A stretch of DNA of 14,115 bases from Chlamydiota bacterium (lineage in GTDB: Bacteria > Auribacterota > UBA3054 > B51-G9). A model generated the notes under the pieces. It was not told the origin of the DNA, made no database searches, and worked only from the letters and a program-made list of their open reading frames with translations. Below, in pieces: positions 7,801-13,365 of this stretch (the stretch's first letter is position 1; every line of letters begins with the position of its first letter). The DNA is taken from NCBI GenBank assembly GCA_003648225.1, contig QMOL01000039.1:1-14115 (forward strand), given 5' to 3'. Made by a program: the position numbers and the translations under genes.

Positions 7801-7905
7801 TTTCGGTTCTTGCACGGGCTGGCTTGCGCTGCAACTTAAAGCAGCAATAAAAAAAACTAAGACCGGAACGAATAAACTTACTTTTAAGAATTGATTTGTT
7901 TTCAT
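4801..7905 (-). CDS. Exported malectin-like plus (alpha/alpha)6-barrel (six-hairpin) glycosidase, family unassigned
   Basis: ATG at 7905 gives 1034 residues with a good signal peptide (MKTNQFLK, then a hydrophobic run ending AALSCSAS; C25 gives a weak lipobox, so it may be a lipoprotein). A longer reading from GTG 7929 only adds MTNNPTIT, which is repeat-encoded and rejected. Residues about 55-165 resemble a malectin-like carbohydrate-binding fold (ENYYGRAKQRVMQLNIEG). Residues about 220-280 are helical and lysine-rich. From about 510 a six-hairpin barrel shows QAIWVRDTT, MEDDGPAYAILSAYAYW, GDDWPMRVYS and FHCHRPQVFSAAP, as in clans containing GH15/63/78-type enzymes. A C-terminal beta domain follows from about 910. 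The CAZy family and catalytic pair cannot be fixed by eye. It begins 58 bp after the second cupin isomerase and is followed 12 bp later by the GH2 gene. Confidence 0.75.
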   Translation of the reverse strand: MKTNQFLKVSLFVPVLVFFIAALSCSASQPVQEPKMEHVISEVGAGYEVLGVPPVMRKVLWGLNVPIQYRAEVEKGGKYVVIFAFFENYYGRAKQRVMQLNIEGAEKKIVDVPKMVGRKKTLAVDVFASDADKNGWLDISVDPYSKTKDHVPVLAGVWVFDVKDWQAQKMTAEKVLNGNFDSIAYYFVDCGSDESLYPILTFKKRIAPIVSGCNGLFELAKHDKEISKLYGDKLKKIKIELKNLKKLLTEKKFKLLIQKFAATQQSLNQIRDSVKPMLVEKYKPELQTSAQTHLASPWGALVKVRQEDKLKLMLDVLPQATSLEHKYHPQYATRDLFGWIEIATSAEARNKSTKLCLNYDIGLRDIDYDPLLTKYRYCEGDVDVQIMDKAAVRVWSPKLSLHVKFDLSKLSLTNNLLSGEVKSIHNVTLYYAVIFKDKKIETLRKELSTGNVDCNGFTVFWADSVADLKLLSKQIADWKTSQKTADAWAKNKTKNGRVSGPAKLANRTDIDKRTFLTMGFQFGGTYAALDGGYQAIWVRDTTIVNICTALSGDPQFLKRWTPYLLANPTPAEVEGKKYKTFIIAPYAGRHIFKMEDDGPAYAILSAYAYWKLLGDDSKLAEWYKTLDSAMQFLAVKSYSKKMGLYSESFINEAPLKESPYWKDEKVPGLKIGDDWPMRVYSIYINNLMYASHLMMGEMAIALNKNSKSKKHFEQAEKLAKTIDKKLWNPKENIYWTGIAVMDDGKEILVDLTYFDIFLDYAWAFALYPITPNAKRSLDSINFMMNPRLPDSPFSTTKHHTSIPYGYSACVYTWGGEFKKAKTALEYLADASQRLGYNPTMKALYAMKGAMFEWTTIFHCHRPQVFSAAPCLYGIVSLGASVDYNGVNIMPSGYLNRIDDLIFKKSVLNIDLKTPKNLGGIVVDDKEVPYTLRIPSNLLTPGTHQISFLNKKCQPLLLYTNLELLDVKDSSESVEYTINGYGNGVLRFKNVSRDKISATDISGKPVAFDYIPSPTGDFIQITTKGKPITLKIKKQ

Positions 7906-7912
7906 GGTGATA

Positions 7913-7941
7913 GTTGGATTATTGGTCACGCCAAATGCGTG
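7913..7941. repeat. Copy 1 of hairpin plus 8-bp tandem repeat element
   Basis: Two 8-bp units related to ATTGGATT (7913-7928) run into CACGC (7927-7931), loop CAAAT, GCGTG (7937-7941). The layout matches the copy at 12353-12407. The outer arm contains the GTG (7929) that would otherwise be read as the glycosidase start. Degenerate TAATGGAT units continue to about 7965. Confidence 0.65.
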
Positions 7942-7963
7942 GTAAAATTAATGGATTAATGGA

Positions 7964-8725
7964 TTACGGCACAAAATTTTCCCAAACTTCTTTTTTCAAA
8001 ATTGGATTTGGTACAAAATCGAACCTGCTGTTTTCTTTTTTATATTGTTCGTAAATAGAAATTCCTTTTTCAAGGCCAAGATTTTTATAATCTTCAGGAC
8101 TTTTTTGAATTAATTTACTCGATTCGTAATTTTTATTCGTTTCCCAGTAAATATTTCCTTTTTTATCTAATTTCGGAAACCAGGCTAACCCTTTATGTTT
8201 GCGAACTCCGTCATAAACAAAACCATAATCCCTGTCACACCACGCGCCAAAAGTAAGCGGTTGAGTTGGGTCAGCACTGATTGTTGCATGTGCCCAATAA
8301 GGCGGTACGATTACAACATCTCCGGGACCGGCTTCTACAGCAAAACATTTTCCAGGATTGTCTTCTGCAAATTCCTGCATAAGAATTATAGCTTTCCCTT
8401 GCCAAATTTCGTAAATTTCCGGTGTTGACCAGCCGCTAAAAGAGGAAATTTTATGAATGTGCCCTTGGGAACGCACAGGCTCATCCCCTAATCTGCCGGC
8501 GGCGTAAGTTACAGCACCGTAAAGCAGATGCCTTGCTACGAGATCGTTAAAATCTTCTTTGCAGCCGATGTCCATTACGATAGCGTAAACATTTTCAGGT
8601 CCATCGCAATTAGGATTACTTAACGATTGACGAATATCATCAAGTTTTCTTATTTCAGGTTTTGGTCCGAAACAATTTTTGCCATAAGTAAAACCAAGAG
8701 GGTTGGTGGTGGATGTAATATTCAT
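7964..8725 (-). CDS. Cupin-type glucose-6-phosphate isomerase family protein, long form
   Basis: A 253-residue cytoplasmic cupin of the archaeal-type PGI family (glucose 6-phosphate to fructose 6-phosphate, metal dependent). Metal ligands are visible: GHIH gives H89 and H91, PEIYE gives E103, and WAH gives H146, followed by the expected second cupin strand. The spacing from HxH to E is longer than in the 187-residue relative in the same cassette (11 versus 6 intervening residues), and there is an extra C-terminal tail of about 80 residues. The two are therefore distinct subfamilies, not a recent duplication. It is the last cytoplasmic gene before the exported glycosidases (34 bp to the rejected GTG, 58 bp to the chosen ATG). 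No SD. Substrate may not be glucose 6-phosphate itself, given the redundancy. Confidence 0.85.
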   Translation of the reverse strand: MNITSTTNPLGFTYGKNCFGPKPEIRKLDDIRQSLSNPNCDGPENVYAIVMDIGCKEDFNDLVARHLLYGAVTYAAGRLGDEPVRSQGHIHKISSFSGWSTPEIYEIWQGKAIILMQEFAEDNPGKCFAVEAGPGDVVIVPPYWAHATISADPTQPLTFGAWCDRDYGFVYDGVRKHKGLAWFPKLDKKGNIYWETNKNYESSKLIQKSPEDYKNLGLEKGISIYEQYKKENSRFDFVPNPILKKEVWENFVP

Positions 8726-8749
8726 TTTAGAAGATAAAGTAAAATTGAT

Positions 8750-8877
8750 CTAATTTCTAATTGACCTAAAAAATGTCCTAAAAGAAGAAATAACCAATTT
8801 TGGGATTTAGAATTGTTGGAGTTCACAATTTTAGCGTGAGTTTGGTCATTGGATATTGGGTTTTATTTAGAAATTAG
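8750..8877. repeat. Intergenic element with 11-bp terminal inverted repeat, including hairpin-repeat copy 2
   Basis: CTAATTTCTAA (8750-8760) recurs inverted as TTAGAAATTAG (8867-8877). Inside are a degenerate hairpin (TCAC 8823-8826, GTGA 8836-8839, preceded by TTGGAGT) and ATTGGAT/ATTGGGTT units (8848-8862), the same modules as at 7913-7941 and 12353-12407. It fills most of the 171-bp gap between the mannose-6-phosphate isomerase and second glucose-6-phosphate isomerase genes. There is no transposase; it could be a MITE-like sequence. Confidence 0.5.
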
Positions 8878-8896
8878 GTTAATTTAACTGTGGTTC

Positions 8897-10639
8897 TCAT
8901 CTAACAAAAGCTTTAATTGTCGCATATTCTGTTACACCACCTTTTTCAAATGGCGAAACCGTGTATTCGCCTACCGAAGCAGGTATAATAAACGCTTCCG
9001 CATAGTTAAAAATTATCGGTTCAAATTTACCCGACGGACTTTCAACAATTACCTGCTCTCCTTCAACTAACATCATAACATTAACGCTGCCGTTTGTATT
9101 ATGATAAACTTTATCAGAGAACCAATGTCGTCTTGTTTCAATAAACTCACGTTCATGCAGTCCGGTTTCTTCTTCTACATAATCATCAGATTCGCATATT
9201 GTTTTTATTTTATTAACGTGATTTTTATAAATTTCATCTGTTTGTAAGTCCCAGTTTATAACATTTTTCCCGTGTTCTATATGTATCGGTCGCGGCTTGC
9301 CATCAGTTCCCAAACGGTCCCAATCCCAAAGTTTGAAAGTAAAAATGTATGGAGTTGCGCTAATCTCAAGAACCATGCTTCCCGCACCTGAACAATGAAT
9401 AGTCCCGGCAGGAATAAGAAAATGATCGTGTTTTTTTGCCGGAATTTTGTTAATATATTTTTCAGCATTAAACGATATTTCCCCTTCCTGTGCTCTTTCC
9501 AAATCTTCAATCATCGCTTTTCTATCAATTCCTGTTTTTACCCCGAGATAAACATGTGCTCCTTCTTTCGCATCAAGCAGATAATAGCTTTCATCTTGCG
9601 TATAGTGCATTCCGAATTCATCTTGAATATATTCAGTAGTCGGATGAACCTGTAAGCTTAAATTTCCGCCTTGCATAGTATCCAAAAAGTCAAATCGAAT
9701 CGGAAATTCTTTTCCGAAGCGCGCATGTACTTTTTCTCCAAGTAATTTTCTTGGCTGATAAAAAACCAAATCTACGGATGGTATTTCAATTATAGTTTCT
9801 CCAAATTTAAGGAAAAGACTATTTTCTTCCGGTACGCAATTAAAACACCACGCGAAATTTTCCACATTCTTATCAAGGTTACAAACTTGTTTCATCCATT
9901 GCCCTCCCCAAGGACCTTCATCAAAATACGGAACCACAGAAAATGGTTTTCGCGCAACTTGCTTTAACGCGTTACGAAAAGCCTCTCCGGTAATCATTTT
10001 CGGATGACCGATTTCATTTGTGTCGAGGAGAAAATCTATTTTATCGAATAAAGTTTGTTTATGTCTGTCGGCAACCCGCCAATCAACAAAAAAACCGCGT
10101 TTATACATTCTTAAAAAATCTTCATTATAATTTTGCGCACAATAATTTGCAATTTCGCCCCGACGGTAGCGAAGCTGAATTTCCCAGCGAGCCAAATCAG
10201 CATAAATTATCAAATCAGGGTCGCAGCATAAACATGCGCCGACACCGTAAACTAAAATTATGCCGTTATCAACATCATCAATTTTCTTTTTAATTTCTTG
10301 TATTTTTTTCTGGTCAAAAAACTCAATGAGCTTATGATGCGATAAAACACCGCGAACCCTGTCATCGGTGAGATTTCTTTTTATCATCGAAAAAATTTCC
10401 TCATCCGATAAATTTGCTTGTTTTGTATTTATAGTTAGAGCAGGTGATATGGATTCTGTAAAAGCGGGAAGTATGTCGAAATCTAAAACACCGGGGTAAC
10501 AATCTACTGCAATAACAGTTTTTTTTCTACCGGAAGTTTTATTTATTATCTGACTGCAAATGTTTTCGTATCCACTCCATGCTTGGTCATCAAAACCGTT
10601 TATTTTAGTACAGGGAAATTTATTATATTTTTTTTCCAT
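8897..10639 (-). CDS. manA: Class I mannose-6-phosphate isomerase with large N-terminal P-loop-like extension
   Basis: It interconverts mannose 6-phosphate and fructose 6-phosphate. ATG 10639 gives 580 residues; a GTG two codons upstream (10645) is possible. The C-terminal about 350 residues are a type I PMI. Zinc ligands in 582-residue numbering are Q332 and H334 (SLQVHP), E352 (TQDESYYLLD) and H417 (IPAGTIHCSG), followed by the family signature FTFKLWDWDR. Classic enzymes are 300-400 residues. Here about 230 residues precede the cupin, with AVDCYPGV, IILVYGVGA and DLIIYADLARWEIQLRYRRGE. That pattern recalls nucleoside/uridine-kinase-like P-loop domains but has no GxxxxGK[ST], so phosphotransfer is doubtful. 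Long PMIs of this type may be known in other bacteria; I cannot verify that here. It sits 21-27 bp after the ROK kinase, so the two are co-transcribed. Confidence 0.88.
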   Translation of the reverse strand: MEKKYNKFPCTKINGFDDQAWSGYENICSQIINKTSGRKKTVIAVDCYPGVLDFDILPAFTESISPALTINTKQANLSDEEIFSMIKRNLTDDRVRGVLSHHKLIEFFDQKKIQEIKKKIDDVDNGIILVYGVGACLCCDPDLIIYADLARWEIQLRYRRGEIANYCAQNYNEDFLRMYKRGFFVDWRVADRHKQTLFDKIDFLLDTNEIGHPKMITGEAFRNALKQVARKPFSVVPYFDEGPWGGQWMKQVCNLDKNVENFAWCFNCVPEENSLFLKFGETIIEIPSVDLVFYQPRKLLGEKVHARFGKEFPIRFDFLDTMQGGNLSLQVHPTTEYIQDEFGMHYTQDESYYLLDAKEGAHVYLGVKTGIDRKAMIEDLERAQEGEISFNAEKYINKIPAKKHDHFLIPAGTIHCSGAGSMVLEISATPYIFTFKLWDWDRLGTDGKPRPIHIEHGKNVINWDLQTDEIYKNHVNKIKTICESDDYVEEETGLHEREFIETRRHWFSDKVYHNTNGSVNVMMLVEGEQVIVESPSGKFEPIIFNYAEAFIIPASVGEYTVSPFEKGGVTEYATIKAFVR

Positions 10640-10666
10640 TTTCACATTTCAAGTTTCACATAACAA

Positions 10667-11608
10667 TTAAATCTTTATTTTCTCCTGAACAAGCCATTCG
10701 CAAGCAAGCAATGCTGCGGAATCTCCAAGTTCGGAAAGTTTTATTTCCGGAAAATCCATACTGAAATTGGCATGCTTTTTTACATACTCTTTTATAAAAG
10801 GCAGAATAATGTTTGCGCTTTTCATAACTCCACCACCAATTATTAACATTTCGGGATCATAAGCATGAATAAGATTAACTGCCAGCGCCGCCCATGCTTT
10901 CATAGCATTATTTTTTAATTTCGTGGCAAGTCGATCTCCTGTTTCCGCATAAGAAAAGATTTTTTTGTAGTCTAAATTTTCCGTCAATTCTTTGTTTTCA
11001 AGTTTGGAATACTTCTTAACTATTTTAGGAAGAAAATGTGTTCCGGATTCAGCTTCTGCACAACCAATATTACCACAATAACACTTCTGTTCAGAATTGT
11101 AATTAATAGTTAAATGACCTCCTAAACAGCCTGCCCGGCTATGAACACCTCGCAAAACTTTTCCTTCTATCAAAGCCGATGTTCCTATTCCGGTTCCAAG
11201 AGTCATCATAACAATATTATTATAATTTCTACCGGTTCCAAACTGCCATTCTCCTATCATTGCCATTCTTGCGTCATTTTCTATCGCAAACGGGAGAGAG
11301 AAAGCTTTTCTGCACCAGAAGTTAAGGTTTAAAGATTCTGCATCTGAATATTTATCAGAGTCACAAAGCACACAACCGGTTTTATTGTCAACAAGACTTG
11401 GAAAAGCGAGTCCTACTCCAAGAAACTTTTCAGAAGAAATTTCTGATTGGTCGGCAAGTTTTTTCAAAACTCTTTCAATGTTATCGAGTCTTGAAGAAAG
11501 CCCTTCGCGTGATTTTGCTTCTATAACATCACAAGCAATAACTTTTCCATTATTAACAATTCCCATCTTTATTCTTGTGCCGCCGAGATCTATTGCGTAA
11601 ACAGCCAT
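10667..11608 (-). CDS. ROK-family sugar kinase (glucokinase/fructokinase-like)
   Basis: A 313-residue cytoplasmic ATP-dependent hexose kinase. Seen: phosphate motif AIDLGGT (D7-T11), catalytic-loop IENDA with D112, GTGIG (138-142), and the ROK zinc motif CYCGNIGCAE (C176, C178, C183) with H165 as the fourth ligand. The usual GEIGH sugar-contact motif reads CLGGH (161-165), lacking the canonical glutamate, so sugar preference may differ from standard glucokinase. There is no N-terminal HTH, so it is a kinase rather than a ROK repressor. Its ATG shares one base with the TAA of the GntR gene, which implies translational coupling. With the following PMI and PGI it would channel mannose, fructose or glucose to fructose 6-phosphate. 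Confidence 0.88.
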   Translation of the reverse strand: MAVYAIDLGGTRIKMGIVNNGKVIACDVIEAKSREGLSSRLDNIERVLKKLADQSEISSEKFLGVGLAFPSLVDNKTGCVLCDSDKYSDAESLNLNFWCRKAFSLPFAIENDARMAMIGEWQFGTGRNYNNIVMMTLGTGIGTSALIEGKVLRGVHSRAGCLGGHLTINYNSEQKCYCGNIGCAEAESGTHFLPKIVKKYSKLENKELTENLDYKKIFSYAETGDRLATKLKNNAMKAWAALAVNLIHAYDPEMLIIGGGVMKSANIILPFIKEYVKKHANFSMDFPEIKLSELGDSAALLACEWLVQEKIKI

Positions 11609-12348
11609 TATTTTTTCTCTCTTTCAATTTCTATTGAATATGTAAATCTATCTCCCCGATAGTAATTTATCGCATATTCAAAAGGCCTGCCGCCGGGGTC
11701 CGTTACGATTCTCTCTCGTTTAAGTAAAGGCAAGTTCTTTTTAATACGCAAAATTTTAGCTATTTCTTTTGTCGCTAATACAGAAGTGATTTTCTCGCTT
11801 GAACGAAAAGGTATAGTATCATACTTCTCTTCCAAAATTGAATAAAGCGGCTTCGAAAAATCTCCATCGCTTTTTACATCTATCCGGGGATGAAACCATG
11901 AATTGAAAATTACAACCCGCTCATCATTATAACCTCGAACTCTTGTTAGCTTAACAACTTTTTTACCTTCTCGAATGCCTAACGATTTCGCTGTTTCTGT
12001 GTTTGCGTGCTCGACAGTAGTATGGATTTCAAATGTTTGAACTTTTATACCCTGCTCCTGCATTTCTTTTGTAAAACTTGTCCAGGCTCCTAATTTAGTC
12101 GTCTGTAATTTTTTCCCTATAACTTTCGTGCCGACACCGCGCTTACGCTCCAAAAGTCCGTCATAAACTAATTTATCAATTGCTGCTCTGACTGTATTTC
12201 TACTAATTCCAAGTCTTTTTGCCAAAGAGACCTCTTGGGGAAAGAATTCCCCGTTTTTATATTCAGATAATTCACAAAGTTTCCTTAATTGTTCTTCTAA
12301 CTGAATATGCAAAGGTATTGGACTACTATGATCTACGATAATTTTCAT
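11608..12348 (-). CDS. GntR-family transcriptional regulator, HutC/UTRA subfamily
   Basis: From ATG 12348, 246 residues. Residues 10-78 are the winged helix-turn-helix (IPLHIQLEEQL, FFPQEVSLAKRLGISRNTVRAAIDKLVYDGLLERKRGVGT). Residues about 95-240 are the UTRA effector domain, which in this family binds sugar phosphates or amino sugars. Reading from GTG 12396 would prefix MDSNNPIIQQSNNPIP, which is just the translation of an 8-bp tandem repeat, so that start is rejected. It is embedded between the first isomerase and the ROK kinase, typical of a local repressor within its own operon. Likely targets are the paired palindromes at 13164-13183 and 2566-2585. An intermediate of the kinase/isomerase pathway is the plausible inducer. 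Both points are inference. Confidence 0.9.
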   Translation of the reverse strand: MKIIVDHSSPIPLHIQLEEQLRKLCELSEYKNGEFFPQEVSLAKRLGISRNTVRAAIDKLVYDGLLERKRGVGTKVIGKKLQTTKLGAWTSFTKEMQEQGIKVQTFEIHTTVEHANTETAKSLGIREGKKVVKLTRVRGYNDERVVIFNSWFHPRIDVKSDGDFSKPLYSILEEKYDTIPFRSSEKITSVLATKEIAKILRIKKNLPLLKRERIVTDPGGRPFEYAINYYRGDRFTYSIEIEREKK

Positions 12349-12352
12349 GGGT

Positions 12353-12407
12353 ATTGGATTATTGGATTGTTGGATTATTGGATTATTGGAGTCCACGCTT
12401 TAGCGTG
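12353..12407. repeat. Copy 3 of hairpin plus 8-bp tandem repeat element
   Basis: Five consecutive 8-bp units of ATTGGATT (12353-12392, last one ATTGGAGT, middle one GTTGGATT) end in a perfect hairpin CACGCT-TT-AGCGTG (12394-12407). The element lies directly before the true GntR start and encodes the spurious N-terminus of the longer reading. Related copies are at 7913-7941 and 8816-8862. Confidence 0.75.
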
Positions 12408-12412
12408 ATATT

Positions 12413-12436
12413 AGGTTTAAGGTTTAAGGTTTAAGG
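12413..12436. repeat. Tandem 7-bp repeat AGGTTTA, 3.4 copies
   Basis: Three exact AGGTTTA units plus AGG follow the hairpin repeat, with a similar ATTAGGTTA next to the copy at 8872-8882. It appears to be another module of the same intergenic repeat cluster. Length-variable simple repeats like this can change between strains. Confidence 0.7.
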
Positions 12437-12571
12437 AGTAAATTTAAATCATTACCATCCCACAGACTTTAATTTAAGTTTTTAACACCCGATAAACAGA
12501 GAGTTTCGCACTATAAAGTGGTATATCCCGAGTATTCCCTCGAGAGTGGGTTAGGGGGATTTTTGATCCCA
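12437..12571. other. Gap between first isomerase and regulator genes
   Basis: 135 bp with no ORF. It includes a C/G-block stretch (12527-12561, containing CTCGAG and GGGTTAGGGGGATTTTT) reminiscent of the block at 1334-1366. I see no convincing promoter or terminator. Read-through from the isomerase gene into the regulator gene is likely, but an internal promoter cannot be excluded. Confidence 0.4.
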
Positions 12572-13135
12572 TTAATCCTTCTTGATTAATTCCGGTTCAT
12601 CGTTAATACACATAACTCTTGCGGAAAAACCTTTTTCTAATATGCTGTTGTAATCATGACCTGCGTTGGAAGGCCAGCAAGCACTGAAGACAAGCGTTTC
12701 TTCACCGATGTTACATACACGATGAGCCATTCTTTTATTTATATAATGTAAGCTTCCCGGTTTCAAATATTCCGCTCTGCAATTACAATCCTCATCCATC
12801 AGCAAAAGAACTCCTTTTCCTTTGATACACCAATAAAATTCAGCTGTATCGCGGTCCGCGTGAAAATGCCCTTTTGTCATGAAATATTCATCCCCAACCT
12901 TTCCGGGCTCTATATAAGAAGTTCCAAAAAAAAGGCCACCGCATGTTCCGGATTTTTCTGAAGGATAAAACTCAACACGATAAACAAACTGCTTTTGATT
13001 CATCGCACTTCTTTCTTTTTCATCCTTAAATATATTTTTTAAGTCACCAATGGTTTTAGATGATTTTATAATTTTATTACCTGAAAGCTTGCCGGTAATA
13101 GAATCGAAAAATATTTCACTATCAATAATATTCAT
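12572..13135 (-). CDS. Cupin-type glucose-6-phosphate isomerase (archaeal-type PGI), short form
   Basis: 187 residues, the normal size for this single-cupin family, which isomerises glucose 6-phosphate and fructose 6-phosphate using a bound metal. TKGHFH gives H90 and H92, TAEFYW gives E99, and MAH gives H138. These are the ligand pattern and spacing of the Pyrococcus enzyme (H88, H90, E97, H136 as I recall them). GTSYIEPGKVGDEYFMTKGHFH is the family core. It is the first gene after promoter/operator A, with a leader of roughly 40 nt and no SD. It is separate from, and unlike in length to, the second PGI at 7964-8725. Activity on other phosphorylated or free sugars is possible. Confidence 0.87.
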   Translation of the reverse strand: MNIIDSEIFFDSITGKLSGNKIIKSSKTIGDLKNIFKDEKERSAMNQKQFVYRVEFYPSEKSGTCGGLFFGTSYIEPGKVGDEYFMTKGHFHADRDTAEFYWCIKGKGVLLLMDEDCNCRAEYLKPGSLHYINKRMAHRVCNIGEETLVFSACWPSNAGHDYNSILEKGFSARVMCINDEPELIKKD

Positions 13136-13163
13136 TTATAATAAAAGTGTATCAATTAATTAT

Positions 13164-13183
13164 ATGTTCAATTGTCTGAACAT
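13164..13183. promoter_or_regulatory. Candidate operator A, upstream of the isomerase/regulator/kinase operon
   Basis: ATGTTCA-ATTGTC-TGAACAT is a perfect 7-bp inverted repeat with a 6-bp centre, overlapping the last 2 bases of the -10 box and covering the predicted transcription start. It contains TGTCTGAACA, whose inverse TGTTCAGACA is found in operator B (2566-2585). The position suits repression of an operon that includes the GntR gene itself, meaning autoregulation (inference). Confidence 0.7.
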
Positions 13184-13210
13184 TATACACTTTTTAAATA
13201 ACAAATGCAA
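13182..13210 (-). promoter_or_regulatory. Sigma-70-type promoter of the catabolic operon
   Basis: On the minus strand TTGCAT (13210-13205), a 17-nt spacer and TATAAT (13187-13182, perfect -10) precede the first isomerase gene. The predicted start of transcription is near 13175, about 40 nt before ATG 13135. Transcription could continue through the glycosidase genes to about 2668, since no strong terminator is visible between. Confidence 0.75.
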
Positions 13211-13365
13211 GGGGATAAAACCAGGAGAATATTCTACTTATTTTAATAATCGTTACAATGAACATTTAGAAAGTGGTGAACGAAACTTCCACATTTACTT
13301 TCTTCCGGCTTTAGGATTATCAAAACTTGACCATTTTAAATTCCCTAACTCTTTCGATATAAAAA

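Noticed and set aside
7906..7929. Upstream GTG start for the six-hairpin glycosidase
   Set aside because: It would place eight repeat-encoded polar residues in front of a clear signal peptide; ATG 7905 is preferred.
12349..12396. Upstream GTG start for the GntR regulator adding 16 residues
   Set aside because: The extra residues are the direct translation of the ATTGGATT tandem repeat and the GTG is the arm of a repeat hairpin; the family's N-terminus fits ATG 12348.
12413..12436. AGGTTTA tandem repeat as telomere-like or CRISPR-like array
   Set aside because: Only 3.4 head-to-tail units of 7 bp, no spacers; best read as a simple repeat within the intergenic repeat cluster.
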